64,000 nt of DNA, taken from Acanthaster planci (lineage: Eukaryota; Echinodermata; Asteroidea; Valvatida; Acanthasteridae). Positions within the stretch are counted from its first letter, which is position 1, and each line of letters starts with the position of its first letter. The position numbers and the translations under genes are program-made. Below the pieces are notes generated by a model. It was not told the origin of the DNA, searched no databases, and worked only from the letters and a program-made list of their open reading frames with translations. The stretch lies in NCBI RefSeq assembly GCF_001949145.1, contig NW_019091404.1, forward strand, positions 2,185,608 to 2,249,607. Direction: 5' to 3'. Shown piece after piece: positions 11,150-23,345 of this stretch.

Positions 11150-14100
11150 CTATGCACACGGAGTAAGGAATGAATGCTAGAAAGTCGGTTAACGTGAAGA
11201 GGTATTGGCTGAACTTTGGACTAAATGAAACGACCGAGAATGCCGAAAAAAACTAGGGCCTGCAAAAGTTATAAATGGGGGGAAATACAGTCAGACTTCA
11301 GTAGTGTGACAAGGCACAAACCAAAACAGGTGTAGCCGTCCGTGTGTAGGAGTAGCTTCTAACTTAACATTGATAAGGGCTCATCCACCCTGATAAAATC
11401 GGCACAAGTATGAGGTAAACGAAGACAGTTTACATCGAAATTAAATCGGCAATTAGTAATGGCGCTCACAATATCAACAACTTAGTTCCAGTCCAAGCTT
11501 CGACCAGGGTTTCAGTCTATGATGTTCAGGTACCGATAACTCTAAATTAGTCGATCACTGCACTCGTCAACTATAATTACAAACTGCACTTTTAGTTGAC
11601 AGCAACTAGGACCACAGTCCCACAAGGAACTGATAGAAATTAGTCGATCACTTCACTCGCAAGGAACTGATAGAAATTAGTCGATCACTTCACTCGTCAA
11701 CTATAATTACAAACTGCACTTTTAGTTGACAGCAACTAGGACCACAGTCCCACAAGGAACTGATAGAAATTAGTCGATCACTTCACTCGTCAAATATAAT
11801 TACAAACTGCACTTTTAGTTGACAGCAACTAGGACCACAGTCCCACAAGGAACTGATAGAAATTATTCGATTTGTTACACCAGGGGATTATCAGAAGAAT
11901 GACGTTACTGCATTTCAGCAAGGTCGGTGATCTAAATATAGAATGTATTGACACTGTTACCCAATCAATAAAGTCATTGAAGGTCGATATCGATTATGAT
12001 CCACAGACCAACTGACCTTTGGTGGTTTTCAGTGAATGCCGAAATCACGTTTTCCTAGTCCGTATTGTGTAGTGTAACAATGACCACTGTTATTCAATAC
12101 GGACGAACAATGACCTCTGAGTTGAATTTTAAATGTTTTATTATAGGCCAGTCCTATCCTCAAATTGTTTTCACAGGTAAGGCTTTAGTGCGTGATCGAC
12201 ACCTGTTTAAGTATTTAGCAAAGGTCAGTGTTAACTCCAATGCTCCATTAATATTTTGTGAACGATCGGATAGGAAAATTGATTGTGTTCAATCAACTGG
12301 ATATGCTCAGATGTTGTGGGGTTTGTTATTGGCGTAGTAAGAAAAGTCGAATTAGGTTCAGTCCAGAGGATAAGTCGTGAGGTGGGTATTATGGGTCGTT
12401 ACATCGAGGGCTCACTGGGTTGCAAGCGCAATAATTACGGTACGCGTGCACAAACAGAAAAATCAACTTGAAAATAGTTTTCAGCCAGGGTCTCCCCAAG
12501 GGCGTTTTGGGTCACCTGTGGGGAAAAAATGATTGGATTTTGTTTGACGGGGTTATATTGAAACGCTTGGGTGGCTCTGAATATACACAAAATAATTTAT
12601 TCTCACTTACCAAGGATGAGCCAAACCACAAAGATAAGCCAGGTCTTGGCACTTACAAAGAACAGTAGACAAATATTTGCTGAAATCCCTAAAAGCGGCA
12701 GGAGGGGAAAGAGTGGCGTCATGAAGATGGGTTTCACCTCCCTGCGTGGTTGGGTAACAATCACCACGAGACAAACAATGATGGCGACCAAGACGACAAA
12801 CGAGCCAGATATGGTCCATGGTTCCACTTCCTGCACGTACGGAACGCGTTGCGTCAAAATGGCGGCCATGACGGCTATCCAGAGACAAACCAGAAGGGAA
12901 AATCCAGCTGCGATGTTGGAGGTGAACATAGTGGGACTTTTTACTTTATTGCGGCTGCTGTGCGGGCTTTCGAGATGTTTAACAGAAGCCAAGCGCAGCC
13001 TGTCTTGGTACTCTTCCACGATGGCGTCAATGTCCGTCTCCTCGATGTCAGAGCCACCAGAGCTGTCCGACGTCTCGTCCCGGAATCGCACCGATTTTCC
13101 GTTGCTCTGTGAGGCGTCAACCACCGCAGGTGAATTGCCTTTCTCGGTCTTTCCCTCCGCTGAGGGCCGCTCTTCGGCTTCGGGCCTCGGCAGAGCCTTG
13201 CGTTCGGCGTGGTGATGTGGACCACCGTTTCTCTGAACGGGCTCCGTCTTGCCCTCGGTTTCTGGGGTTGTCATTTCGCCGTTTCTCAAGATGTCTTCCA
13301 GGTTGATGTTTTCATTGACGTCGAACTTAATCTTCTGATACCTGTGGGAAAGGGTGCATGCGCAGACGAGAAGCTGTTTCACCAACAGTCCTACTGCCAT
13401 CAATTCCAGGAGCGTTTCCTGATTCAACACAACTGCCACTACTCCGCAGATTATCCCAAAGATGACAGCCGTTAAAAATGGCGACTGGAGTCTGGAGACG
13501 AGTTTACCCAGGAATCGGAACGCAAGCCCGTCGTTTCCTAGCAGAAACACGCTGTACACCAGCGAGCACATGTTATTAAAAAGGGCAGAGCCCAGACAGA
13601 GTATTGCACTTATCCCGACTGTATACATGGCCCAGTTCCCCCACTGGATACCAAAGAGTCTCGCCATAATTGGCTCCTCGTTCGTCCAAGAGAACGGCAC
13701 CACTAAGACACAGAACATGGCCAGCACCAAGTAGAAAACTAAGTTAATTATGGACGACAAGGCCAGGGCGTGGGCAATTTGGGAGGAAGACGAACCCGAG
13801 CTTTTTGATGACGTTGAAATGACGTCATAACTACTGAAGAGAAAAATCAAAACTGCCGCCCCACGGAACACCTGTTGTGAGAGACAAAAAACAAGTTGAA
13901 TCACTAGGCAAAACGGCAGTACCCCTTGGATTGGTGTCTCGAAAGAGAGCCAAAGTTAAAATTGATAGGACTAACGAAGGAACCAACGAATTACACTCTT
14001 TTCAATTATAAAGATACGCAGCATGTGTGGAAAACCTGGAGAACAATTCTTTTTACGTTCGGAAATGTGACACACACAAACAACTTTCACCCCATTTTCT

Positions 14101-17100
14101 CCCCAATGTCACTTACGATTAACAGGAAACACATCATAAAATGAAATCTGAAGCCTGATTATATTTCTCTGGTATAAATTCAGCAAACTTTTACACAGTG
14201 CGGAAGATCACCGCAAATGGATTTTGGTATAGTTGTTTGCTGACTGGCGTCGACATTTTAACAAGCAATAGACAGTGACCATGACTTTGCCGAATTTTAG
14301 CGCATGCGCACAAACTAAGTGAAAAAGGTGAACATACATGCCGGTGACGGTGCACTTCAGCGCAGGGCGGACATCATTACCGGCCTCACACTACACGATC
14401 CTTGAAACAAGCACTCAAAACAGCATGGTCCTTTTTTTAGATACACGTTCATGAATGAATTGGATTCAGTCAGTTTAATGTTCAGGTGTGCATTCTCAAC
14501 AGGAATCTATAGATTTCTTTCAAATGTTAAATGATCCTGACAAATACCATATCTTCTTTACCGACCGTCGACATCTAATAAATTCGGAAATAATTTATCT
14601 CCGTCGGTACTTTGGCAGCGGTGCACATTCTTCCAGCAGTTAAAAATGCGGGCATTGCAAATATGATGGTTGGCAAGTTACCAAGACTACTTGTTTCAAA
14701 GAATTGCAGTGTTTTGCGAGTGGGACAAATTCGGTTGATGACGCAACTAATTACATAATGTCATTTTTTTGCGGGCACGTACGTGCCAAACCATTAAGTA
14801 TCTATCCACAATTTGGCAGTGCACGAATGGTCCTTTTGAAACGGTTGGCTTTTTGGAGACTGAATATCCTATTATAGTGACTGTATAACAACTGATATCT
14901 CCACGTTTTGAATTCTAAACTGCATTTGAATTCCCTCTGATTACGCTTCGAAGCAATCATCCACAAATGATCTGAATGGATTTATAACCATCGGAGGATT
15001 AGAGAGTTATACCTTTCTGTGCACAAACAGGATGTGATTTGATTTTCAAATGGTTAAAAAATCTGGCATTGATGGACTGTTACGACTAGTATGAATTTTG
15101 GTGAAATTTAGCTCGGAAAATGAATATTAGGGCGCGCCACTGCAAATCTTGCGTTTACAACCAGGCAGAGGTCTTCACCAGCTCGCAGTTGCTAGTACAC
15201 GAAGCGGTAGCACCAACATTGGCTAAATATTCTCCGCAATCATTATACTCGTCCTGATGAAAAATATTTTATCATACGCTCATAAACAACATAAAAACTA
15301 CTAATTTACACATTCAACTTACCCCTTTGTGTCCCTCGGGAAATATGTTAGCTGTAAGTTGAAAGCGCTGATTGGTCAACTGGATTCCCGCCAAAACAAT
15401 AATCGCCAACACCAAGATGCAAGATACCACGCTGAAAATCGCGTTGGAGAGAGACGATGGTTTCCCACCGACGGACACCAGCAGCGCAACTACCACGACC
15501 ACAGCCAAGGCCAACAAGTCAGGCTCCGGAATGTACACCGAAGCGGCAGTGTCCTCCAGCGCAACAATTGTGAAGTTCTGGATCGGGTTGCCGATTATGT
15601 AATCGAAATTGGAACTGATGGATCGGCCAAGCAACGCGGAGACGGTGAGATAGACTAAAATTTGGCACCAACACCCCACGACGGCGGGAAACTCTCCTGA
15701 CAGCATGTAGATATAGTGGTACGGCGAGGCAGGCATTGATCTCGTCGGGTAGTGCGACGTGTATTCGGCGTAGCAATACCCTGCATAAATAAAACAATGG
15801 GACATCCAGAATTCACAATAACTGCCTAATTACCAAATGCTTTGTTTAATTTCAGTTTCTTTGTAAAAGAGCCTCTGAAACCAAACGGATACCCTTTAAA
15901 AGTCTTCATCTTGATTTTTTTTTCTTCTAAAATCTACCCCTTTTACTGAGACAAAAGCGACGAAAGGCAGAAAAGTTTCTTCTAGTCTGCAGAGACAGCA
16001 AAACACGTCTTTGCAAATTTCAAAGTTCTTGGAGGATCTGCAAGCTCCTGTCTGTCAGATGTAAGGTCAAACATGTTCGTAGACCTCAGCTGTACTTTTT
16101 GTAGGGAAAAGGTCGAGGACAGCTGAAAAAAATGACTTGCATCACTGACTTTAAAGCTCGATTCTTGTCAAATCATCATGTGCGTTTACAGAATCGCGGC
16201 GAGGAAGTTGTCCTGGTTACGGCATTGGCATATAGTGTATACCTTACTGAATATTCCAGCACATTTTAGGCATAACCACGACAAAAGTAATTCAATATGC
16301 TCTCTGTTACATTTTTAAAGGCCCACATATCAATGAAGGAGGGATACTCAAACAAATTGCAGCATGACCCAATACACGTTTTCCTTAAGCAAACACCCCA
16401 ATATACCTGCGACACCATGCCCGGGGATGCATTACAAATGTAACACTGTAGGCGCACGGCAGGTTGACGTTCTGTGTTTATGACGTAAGGTATAGCCGTC
16501 GCTAAATATAGCACGACAGCGAAGCAGCTGTTGCGTCTGTCTGGTTTTAAGCAAATGCATAATGCGCATGCATATTAAAATGATGTTATTCAGAGAATAA
16601 TCATGAAAACACTTTTATTATGTTTTAAAAATCCAGCTCTGGAAACACCGCTTATTGAGAGAACTTTTAAAAATAAAATGTTTGACCCATCTCGTGCAGG
16701 ATTAGTAGAGAATTATGGACAATGCTGTTTTAAAAATATCTATTCATGAACAGATTAGGTTGCGGCTTAAACTACATCATATCACGTGCTATTTTATTTT
16801 AATTTAAGCAAAATTGAGTTTCCTGAAATATCTGATGTTGAACGAGAAATTTTCGCCCAATGAAAAAAGTCAGTTGATCAAGCACGACAAATACGTAATG
16901 TTTTTGACACAAAGATCTTTTAAGTTTAACTTAGAATGAATTCCAACAGTTTTTACTAAATATGAACCAAATTGACCAGAAAATAAAGAAAAACTTTAAT
17001 CCACCCCAAGTCTGAAAAACACACACACATGAATTTAACATCCTTAAACCATGGAATTGAAGAACCAACTGAGCGGAGAGGTTGTGCCACTTCTCCAGAG

Positions 17101-20100
17101 GCCAAGTGGTTTCACGGTGGGTTTAACAAATAACCCGCGGCCAAAATGGATTGAGGATTAATTCATGAATATCGTGCATATTCACTGGGTTCTGTCAAAT
17201 CAAACACTGACGTGCATGCACATGAGCAGAGAACTGCCAGTGTTCCAATGACCGCTGTGAAATTTCCTCGTGTGCTACCATTTCTTCGTGTAGGGAGACG
17301 GAGCTCAGCAGAGGAGTCAGTCAGGCCAGGTCTTAACCCCCTGACGACGTTCTTGTAAGCACCCATTGAAGGGTGTCCATTAATCCTTAATTATTAATAT
17401 GTGAGATATAAGCCAGCAGAACTGGCTCATTTGGCTAATGAATTCGTTTTCTTCTTTCATGTGCTGGTAGCTTAGGCTTTGCCTCTGTTTTTTATGACTA
17501 GCTAACTCATGGCCATTGACGATACGCAAACGTTACTTTAGACCGCAATGAAAGGGTACGGTGTATCCTTTCTCACCCGCATGTCACTGTGTTAAGAACG
17601 TGTGTGTTTGTTTTATCTCGGTTGAGTTAACACTTCATCCAAATGGAACGGAATAGTCATAAAGAAGCATTTATTTGAACAAAATGCCGAACACAGAGCG
17701 CGTATAACATGCAAAATAAACGGTTCTGAATACAAAAAAAATAATGCGAAAAGCCTGATAGCTAGAAAATGGTGCACATTTACATCTTCGCAACAGAATT
17801 TTTCAGAAGCAACATTTAACTACACCTGAATACGTGGCACATACGTCATGACCCTACGACCCAACTTGGTATCATACAGCTAGGAAACACCGAAGATGCG
17901 AAATGGTACCCGACGCCAACAGACTGTTGCACGCAGATGGTGTAGCCCTAGCATAATAAAGGAAGCTCTCACGATAATAACCGCAGCAGAATGACATATT
18001 TGTTTTGCATCGATCACTATTTCATATTTCAGCTTTTGTTGTTCTGAGGTTTGGCACCATGCAATAAGTCTCGTAAATCTGTGTTGGAAATTGGGGGGGG
18101 GGAGATGGGGTATGACTTTCCCGGCCATGGAAATTTGAAAAACGGGGAGGGGGCACCATACACACTGTATGGGGGTGATGTTCACGATAAAAATGTACAT
18201 CTGTAATGTGTATCAAATTCATGCAGAATCCTAGCTCAGAATGGTATAGTTAGACTTTTTAAAATTGCTTTCCCTTTTCAGTGATATTGAAAACATTCTA
18301 ATAGTTGGGAAATTCTGAAAATTCTTCAAAATCCGCTGTAATTTTTGTGCTCATCACAAAAAAGCCTGGGGGTATATATACCCCCATCCCCCGGGGATTT
18401 ACGCCTGTGGATTCGGGGTATTACGTTTCACCTCTTGGTTTCCAACGAATATACGGTGCAATGCGGCCAATCATACGCGAATTCAGCAGCACCAACTAAA
18501 CAAAATACATGTTGCATTGAATTGAATGGAATAACGTCTCTTGGGCCCCTCGCCCTTTTCAAACAAATGGGTATACTTAATTCTATGACGACCAATGTGC
18601 CACTTGATGAAATACCAGCACATTTTTCTGTATTTTTGTTCTGTTTACATTGCAAGGTGCGCGAAAAAACTGACAAGAATAATTACACACATAAAGTGAT
18701 GTCAGCAAGGGAAGACCAGGCGTCTCAGGTTTTGTGTATGATAAATCTGCAGATGTTCAGGAAATCAGATATCTAGTTTATGTCAGAATCCTTTACATAC
18801 GCATGAATTATCAAGGTAAAGTTCTGACCATGGGATGTTAAGCCAGAGTAATATTGTTTAAGCTCTCTCAATTGAATGACATTTCCGGGAGAGCCACTGG
18901 GTGCTCTAGGATTAACAAAAAGAAATCCCCTTGTTGCTTTATAATCCACGATGAACCTGTGCGTGGATGCAGTGGAAGTAGCGCTACAAGAGAGGACAAA
19001 TTGGTAGTAACTACTGCAAAAACTGTGGTGTTAAATTGGTGTCAATTCAACATCCTCAGTGTAATCAAAGGATTATGTCAGAGTAGGCGTTGTCCTCTAA
19101 TGACACCAAGGGTGTTCAATTAACGCCACATTTTTTGCAATGAACCAGGAAATGTATTGCTTATTGAACAGCCAGGGGTGTTCTGTTATCTTATAAGCAC
19201 GTATGCAAGCTTAGTCTGGCGATTTCTGGTACCAAAAAGTTACAAAAACGCCTCAGGACTTTCGAATTATAGACTCGTTGGATTTGGACTTAGGATTTTA
19301 TGAGCGGCGAAGCCTCGAGCCGCTTTGAAGACTATATGAGTGGACTCTTGTTGCATGAGATTAAACGAATATTCGCTTTCCCCCTTTTGAATATAGCATT
19401 AAGTTTCCTTTGGGAACATGGACGCGCTGTGCAAAGGAGCTCGCACTGCATATTTCAAATCAAAACGCAGTTTTTCTTCAAGCGACTTTCCACAACGTTT
19501 TTGTAACACAGCCATGCAGGTATTAAAAGACTTGAAGGGTACATCCACGGCCTCCTCATGAAAACAATGAAACTTTAAAAAAAAATTAAATCCGCATCGC
19601 ATAGGCCGTTTTTCCCTGCTGTCTCTCCTTTCGGAGTATTGAGAATTGAGATGATCGAAAATTACCACTCGATTTGAAACTATACATTATGAGCCCATGA
19701 ATATTAACTTCTGGTATACACCATACGCCGAAATGATAATAAATATCCTTTTGCGTTGGATCGATAGTTAATGACCAACTTTATGCCTGCTCTCCATCTC
19801 AACACGCATAAGACTTTGAAATGCAAGCAGTCATTATAATCGATTAAAAAAAAACCAGCCATGTTGTCTCTGAGAATTTGGGAGGAAAAATGCGAAACAC
19901 ACAGCAGCTGCTCAGTTGCTGGATAGCATCAGGAGGTTTGATAAACGCGTTCTGGGGACAATTTCTTGCAAGTGTCACGTCATGCTGTCGGTACAACACT
20001 GCGGTAGGAATGGGTATGGGCCCTCTGGGTACATACTGTATTGAAGCTATGGATGGCTGAACAGAGTGAGAAGCAACTGTTTACGACAATATGAGTTCGG

Positions 20101-20849
20101 TTAAGAAGAGGTTTTAGAACACAATACATGAGTACAGTGACGTACAACAAAAGGAAAAGGTGGAATACGGTAATAAATTGGTTCTAACGGCGTGGGAAGG
20201 CCGAATGCCAAGAGTTCCACATGCGGACATCACTAATTTTTCCTTGCAGTATAGTTTATTAGCCATCAGAAAGTGATAAAATGTCCTCAAATAAAAGGTC
20301 AGTGGAAATGTTGAAGCATTTACTTAGAAAATGAAACTTTGAATTTTTCCTAGGGTTTGTGCGGAGGGTGTCGACGTGTGAAGCAAATGTATGGAACACT
20401 TTCCGGCTAAATTTCCGAAACCCCATTCCTGGAGCCCCTTTAAAAAGGAGAGATTGAGAGCATCTCCGTGAATCACAATGGGGGTAGGGACACAAATTAC
20501 ATCACTGCAGCAACATGCACCATCAAAAAGATATCATTTGAAAGTAAAAAAATGACCTACCTGTGATTAAACAAGCAAGTACAGCTATCACCAAGCTCAA
20601 CAGTGCCGAGGGGCCTGTCAACTCTCCAGCCACATACCCGACAATTACGAACACACCCACCGCAAGCGAGCCCCCGTGCCCCACTCCATACCGAGCCAGC
20701 TTGCAGGGGACACATCGTGCCCCCTCCGGTGATGAGGGCCGCTCCTGCCTCCGGGCACTCAGGGTGGTCTGCTGGACCTGCTTGGTCCGGGACAGTCGAG
20801 CGAAGAAGCTCCGGCAGAACTGCCCGGCGCTTCCCGCGCAATCGCCCAT
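10959..20849 (-). CDS. Divergent SLC7/CAT-type amino acid transporter, complete, 4 exons, 732 aa
   Basis: The model joins 20849-20561, 15780-15323, 13871-12611 and 11149-10959 (2199 nt, 732 codons plus TAG). All junctions have GT..AG ends and matching phases (1, 0, 1). The product is a polytopic membrane protein of the APC superfamily, SLC7 CAT branch. The SLC7A14-like layout is kept: TM1-2 at about residues 54-97, CYAEY at the TM3 start (99-103), TM bundle to about 427, a long acidic cytosolic loop (about 430-562), and a C-terminal TM block (about 566-690) with QPRREVKP and the terminal YFCYGICHS motif. The length is close to SLC7A14 (about 770). Family hallmarks are changed. The TM1 glycine motif reads GHGGSLAVG. 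The TM3/4 acidic position reads WCQILVYL where the family has WNLILEYL. The TM6 motif FDxIATTGEE..KNP reads YDVISTSSKSS. FPMPR in TM8 reads NNMCS. The fold is therefore retained but transport of cationic amino acids is doubtful. It may be a neofunctionalised or signalling paralog. The gene is the upstream member of a same-strand tandem pair. Confidence 0.85.
11150..12610 (-). other. Intron 3 of the divergent transporter
   Basis: The intron has donor GTAAGT at 12610 and the acceptor at 11150. It contains the 93-bp tandem repeat (11544-11859). Otherwise no exon or RNA gene is seen. Confidence 0.75.
11544..11859. repeat. 93-bp tandem repeat array
   Basis: There are three nearly identical full units at 11544-11636, 11674-11766 and 11767-11859. 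One truncated 37-bp unit (11637-11673) lost its centre between CACTCG and CAAGGAACTG. Units start AAATTAGTCGATCAC and end AAGGAACTGATAG. The array sits inside the last intron of the transporter gene. A further partial unit begins at 11860. Confidence 0.95.
12611..13871 (-). CDS. Divergent transporter, exon 3 (TM6 to penultimate TM)
   Basis: The acceptor is CTCACAACAG before GTGTTCCGTGGG and the donor is CTTG|GTAAGT. It is 1261 nt and covers residues 250-669: the TM6 region (GAAVLIFLFSSYDVIST), TM7-TM10, the charged loop with a PHHH patch, a Ser/Asp/Glu segment (SDSSGGSDIEETD), and the C-terminal TM block. The large single exon is continuous and open. Confidence 0.9.
13872..15322 (-). other. 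Intron 2 of the divergent transporter
   Basis: This is a 1.45-kb phase 0 intron, donor GTAAGT at 15322. No repeat or coding segment was noticed inside. Confidence 0.75.
15323..15780 (-). CDS. Divergent transporter, exon 2 (TM3-TM5)
   Basis: The acceptor is TTTATGCAG before GGTATTGCTACG, completing a Gly codon. It is 458 nt and covers residues 97-249. The CYAEY motif matches the CYAEF/CYGEF of CAT proteins directly after TM2. GEFPAVVGCW matches the GE.WAFI.GW segment. The loop includes a potential N-glycosylation site (QNFT). Confidence 0.88.
15781..20560 (-). other. Intron 1 of the divergent transporter
   Basis: This is a 4.8-kb phase 1 intron, donor GTAGGT at 20560. It includes a G-rich/C-rich patch near 18090-18175 and the self-complementary GGGGGTATATATACCCCC at 18368-18385. 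No coding exon was recognised. Confidence 0.7.
20561..20849 (-). CDS. Divergent transporter, exon 1 (N-terminus, TM1-TM2)
   Basis: The ATG at 20849-20847 begins MGDCAGSAGQ, and the exon runs 289 nt to donor CACAG|GTAGGT. A basic 50-residue N-terminus precedes TM1-2. The segment GVFVIVGYVAGELTGPSALL aligns without gaps to GMYVVSGLVAREMAGPGVIL of the SLC7A14-like exon at 3344-3080. The splice position and phase are identical, which supports the start of the gene model. Confidence 0.82.
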
Positions 20850-22950
20850 CGTTCAGGTTGCCAACTGCTCCAGTGCAAATATGCAATATGGCTACACGGG
20901 GGATTTTCGTCTGTGAGTCACAGTTTGCAGCTGACAATATTACCTTCGGGTTGTTAACACCGTACCCGCATATTCAGTGTATGGCGCAGAACGCTTGCGA
21001 AGTCACTATCCGCCTACTGAACTGAATGTTCATCGTCACACCACAGTGAAGTACTTCAACAGAAGCGACGCAATTCCGCGTGCCCACATTTTTTTGAGCC
21101 GGTTACCTGGAGTCGATCAAGTCCAGAGCTCCAAATGCATATCACAACATCAGACTCCAAACGCCCCAGGTTTACTCCCTACGGCTTCTAACCAAATACC
21201 GGTACTCGCTCCACTTTAGAAACACAAACTTCGTGTGTTGTCATCAATCTGCGTTTCTGCCGAGTTTGTATGGCATGACCCTCCAACTGGGTGCTTGTGA
21301 GTTTGCCTCCACTTCAGAGATTACCCAGACTAGCCATCACAATGTTTTTTTCGCTACAGGTGGTTTTGTGAATAGCTGGTCTCACACACAGATGTTGGCT
21401 AGCCTTCGCGTTTAGTACAAAGTCTGAACACACTGAATGCATTTATAAATCTCTTTGTTAAAAATCATGGTACTTAATTTTACTGCTGGGAAACTAACAC
21501 TGAAACGACGCAAAACACTGGAGCGCATGCACACTAAGAAAACAGCGCAAATGCTGTTAAGCGGTTTCCTGCACTTGAACATCTAGCACCTCTTTCTTTC
21601 ATCACAAGAAAGTTAAATCTGTGTTTGGGGTACACATTTTAACCTTTTTTTTGCTTGGTATTAATCAAAAGACTGTTTAATATCTACCGCGCTGCATAAT
21701 GCACCATCGTTCCACTTCATTAATGCTCGTTCGCATGGCAACGGTACAGTGGAACTGACGTCTGATGCACTTTTCAAAGTCAAAAATCATGCCCTAAAAG
21801 AGTTTTCGTTAATCAGCTCCAGAAACAAGATCTAAATTATGGCAACTTTTCACGATTCATGAGCAACCCATCCTCCCCCCCTTTTTAAGGAGTTTCTTTC
21901 TCCTCATCTCGCTCACACCTAGTCCAGCCGGCTGGCAATTTGCCAACATTATGGGCTATGCAAAATGACAACAGTTGAAGGTTTCTGTATAGTGTCTCAT
22001 GCATGAGTACACGGAGACATCATACCATATGGCATAGGTATCAATTGCTCTCCATAACACGCGTGTCTGCATGATGATAATGAGCGGTCTTCTTCGTACA
22101 TAATACACGAAACAACGGCTGTTGTGTGATATTTTCGAAAATCAATGTGATTTTTGCTGATGCTTCACAAGTAGGGTATGTGGCTAATCATAACCCTAAT
22201 AGGCCTAATGTTGATGAAAATTGCAAATATTTTCAAGAATCTAAACTCAATGCCAGTTGTTATTTCATATTTTCCTACAGATCTTCGAAAAAATCTGAGC
22301 GGTATAAGAGTCATTGCCTATCTTAGATATTCAAGTGACAGTCATAACGTCTTAATTACTTCACGTAAAATTCCGCTCACGACATCACTCCATTTTGCGC
22401 GACCCTGGGCTGCAGACGATCTGCGGATAAGTGTCAGATCAAATGTAAAAAACTGCCCAGGGACGCGTGCAACTTCATCACAGTATTGATAAACAATTAT
22501 TTCGCGCCATCTGGTTAATTAAAAAGCGCGCCAACAGGTAGTTTGCCGTTATGATGTGATTAATTAATGCAACCCTGGATAAATTTATATAAAAGAACAT
22601 CTCTTGAAACAGGGTCAACTTATATTTGCTTTGAGAGTTTTGTCTCAATAGAATGCTGGATGATTACTTAAACGGCTACATACGTCAATATTATAAGCAA
22701 TGGTCTAAAGTGCATCTCTATGTCTTCTCTACGAGGTGTAATTTCCCTGAAACAGTTATCACTCTGTTTCTATAAATAATTTGTAAAGAATGTTTAAGCT
22801 ATGCTATTCATCTGCCGTCTAGGAGTTGTACAACTCGTGGCAAACAGATTAGATTTTCAGAACGCGACTCACCGCGCATAAATTATGCCTGTTATTTACA
22901 GTGGTTTTTATTTATACCTGTACATGTACGTGTACGCTCATGGAAGGCTT
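20850..22950. other. Intergenic region between divergently oriented genes
   Basis: This lies between the start of the minus-strand transporter and the proposed 5' end of the plus-strand PH gene. I see no coding exon. The transporter promoter should be within the first few hundred bases, but no clear TATA box was identified. Confidence 0.35.
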
Positions 22951-23345
22951 CATTGATTCTAAAATACAGTTACATAGCCCCCTCTGTCGATAAGGGAAAA
23001 AATGGTCCAGATGATGGCTATATCCAACCACGGTCAACCGGCAACCAAACCGGACCCAACATGCATTTCAGGAGGGCGCCGCCACCTGTGCCAAGCGCGA
23101 ACCATGTGCACACGCACGATCAACCACTGACGAAGCAGAGGCCTGCATCGCGCGATCAGTTAGATGCCAAGAACTGGTAAGATCGGTGTTGGTAGTCCCA
23201 TGGGATGGGAGAAAGATTGGGCTTAAAGACAATCTGTTAAGGTACGACACTGTCTGCCGTCAAGGCGAAGTTACATTTTCAGAAGTCATGGAAGTAGCCT
23301 AGATCAAAAGTACATGAAGATGAGAGAGGCGAGACGGTACCGGTA
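22950..23345 (+). promoter_or_regulatory. CpG-rich patch, candidate promoter/first noncoding exon of the PH gene
   Basis: CpG dinucleotides are locally frequent (GGAGGGCGCCGCC, AAGCGCGAACC, GCATCGCGCGATC), in contrast to the sequence that follows. Good plus-strand donors occur at AACTG|GTAAGA (about 23177) and ACCG|GTAAGT (about 23342). A matching acceptor (TGTGTACTCAG) lies at 39879, just before the PH gene's ATG. This is inference from composition and splice words only. Confidence 0.3.

Noticed and set aside
11150-11215. Upstream extension of transporter exon 4 (reads FTLTDFLAFIPYSVC)
   Set aside because: The extended frame is hydrophobic, but including it would require an acceptor in a phase that does not match exon 3. 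The acceptor at 11150 fits phase and the family alignment.
12571-13215. 214-codon open frame on the plus strand
   Set aside because: It is antisense to exon 3 of the transporter, whose minus-strand frame has clear family motifs; this one has none.
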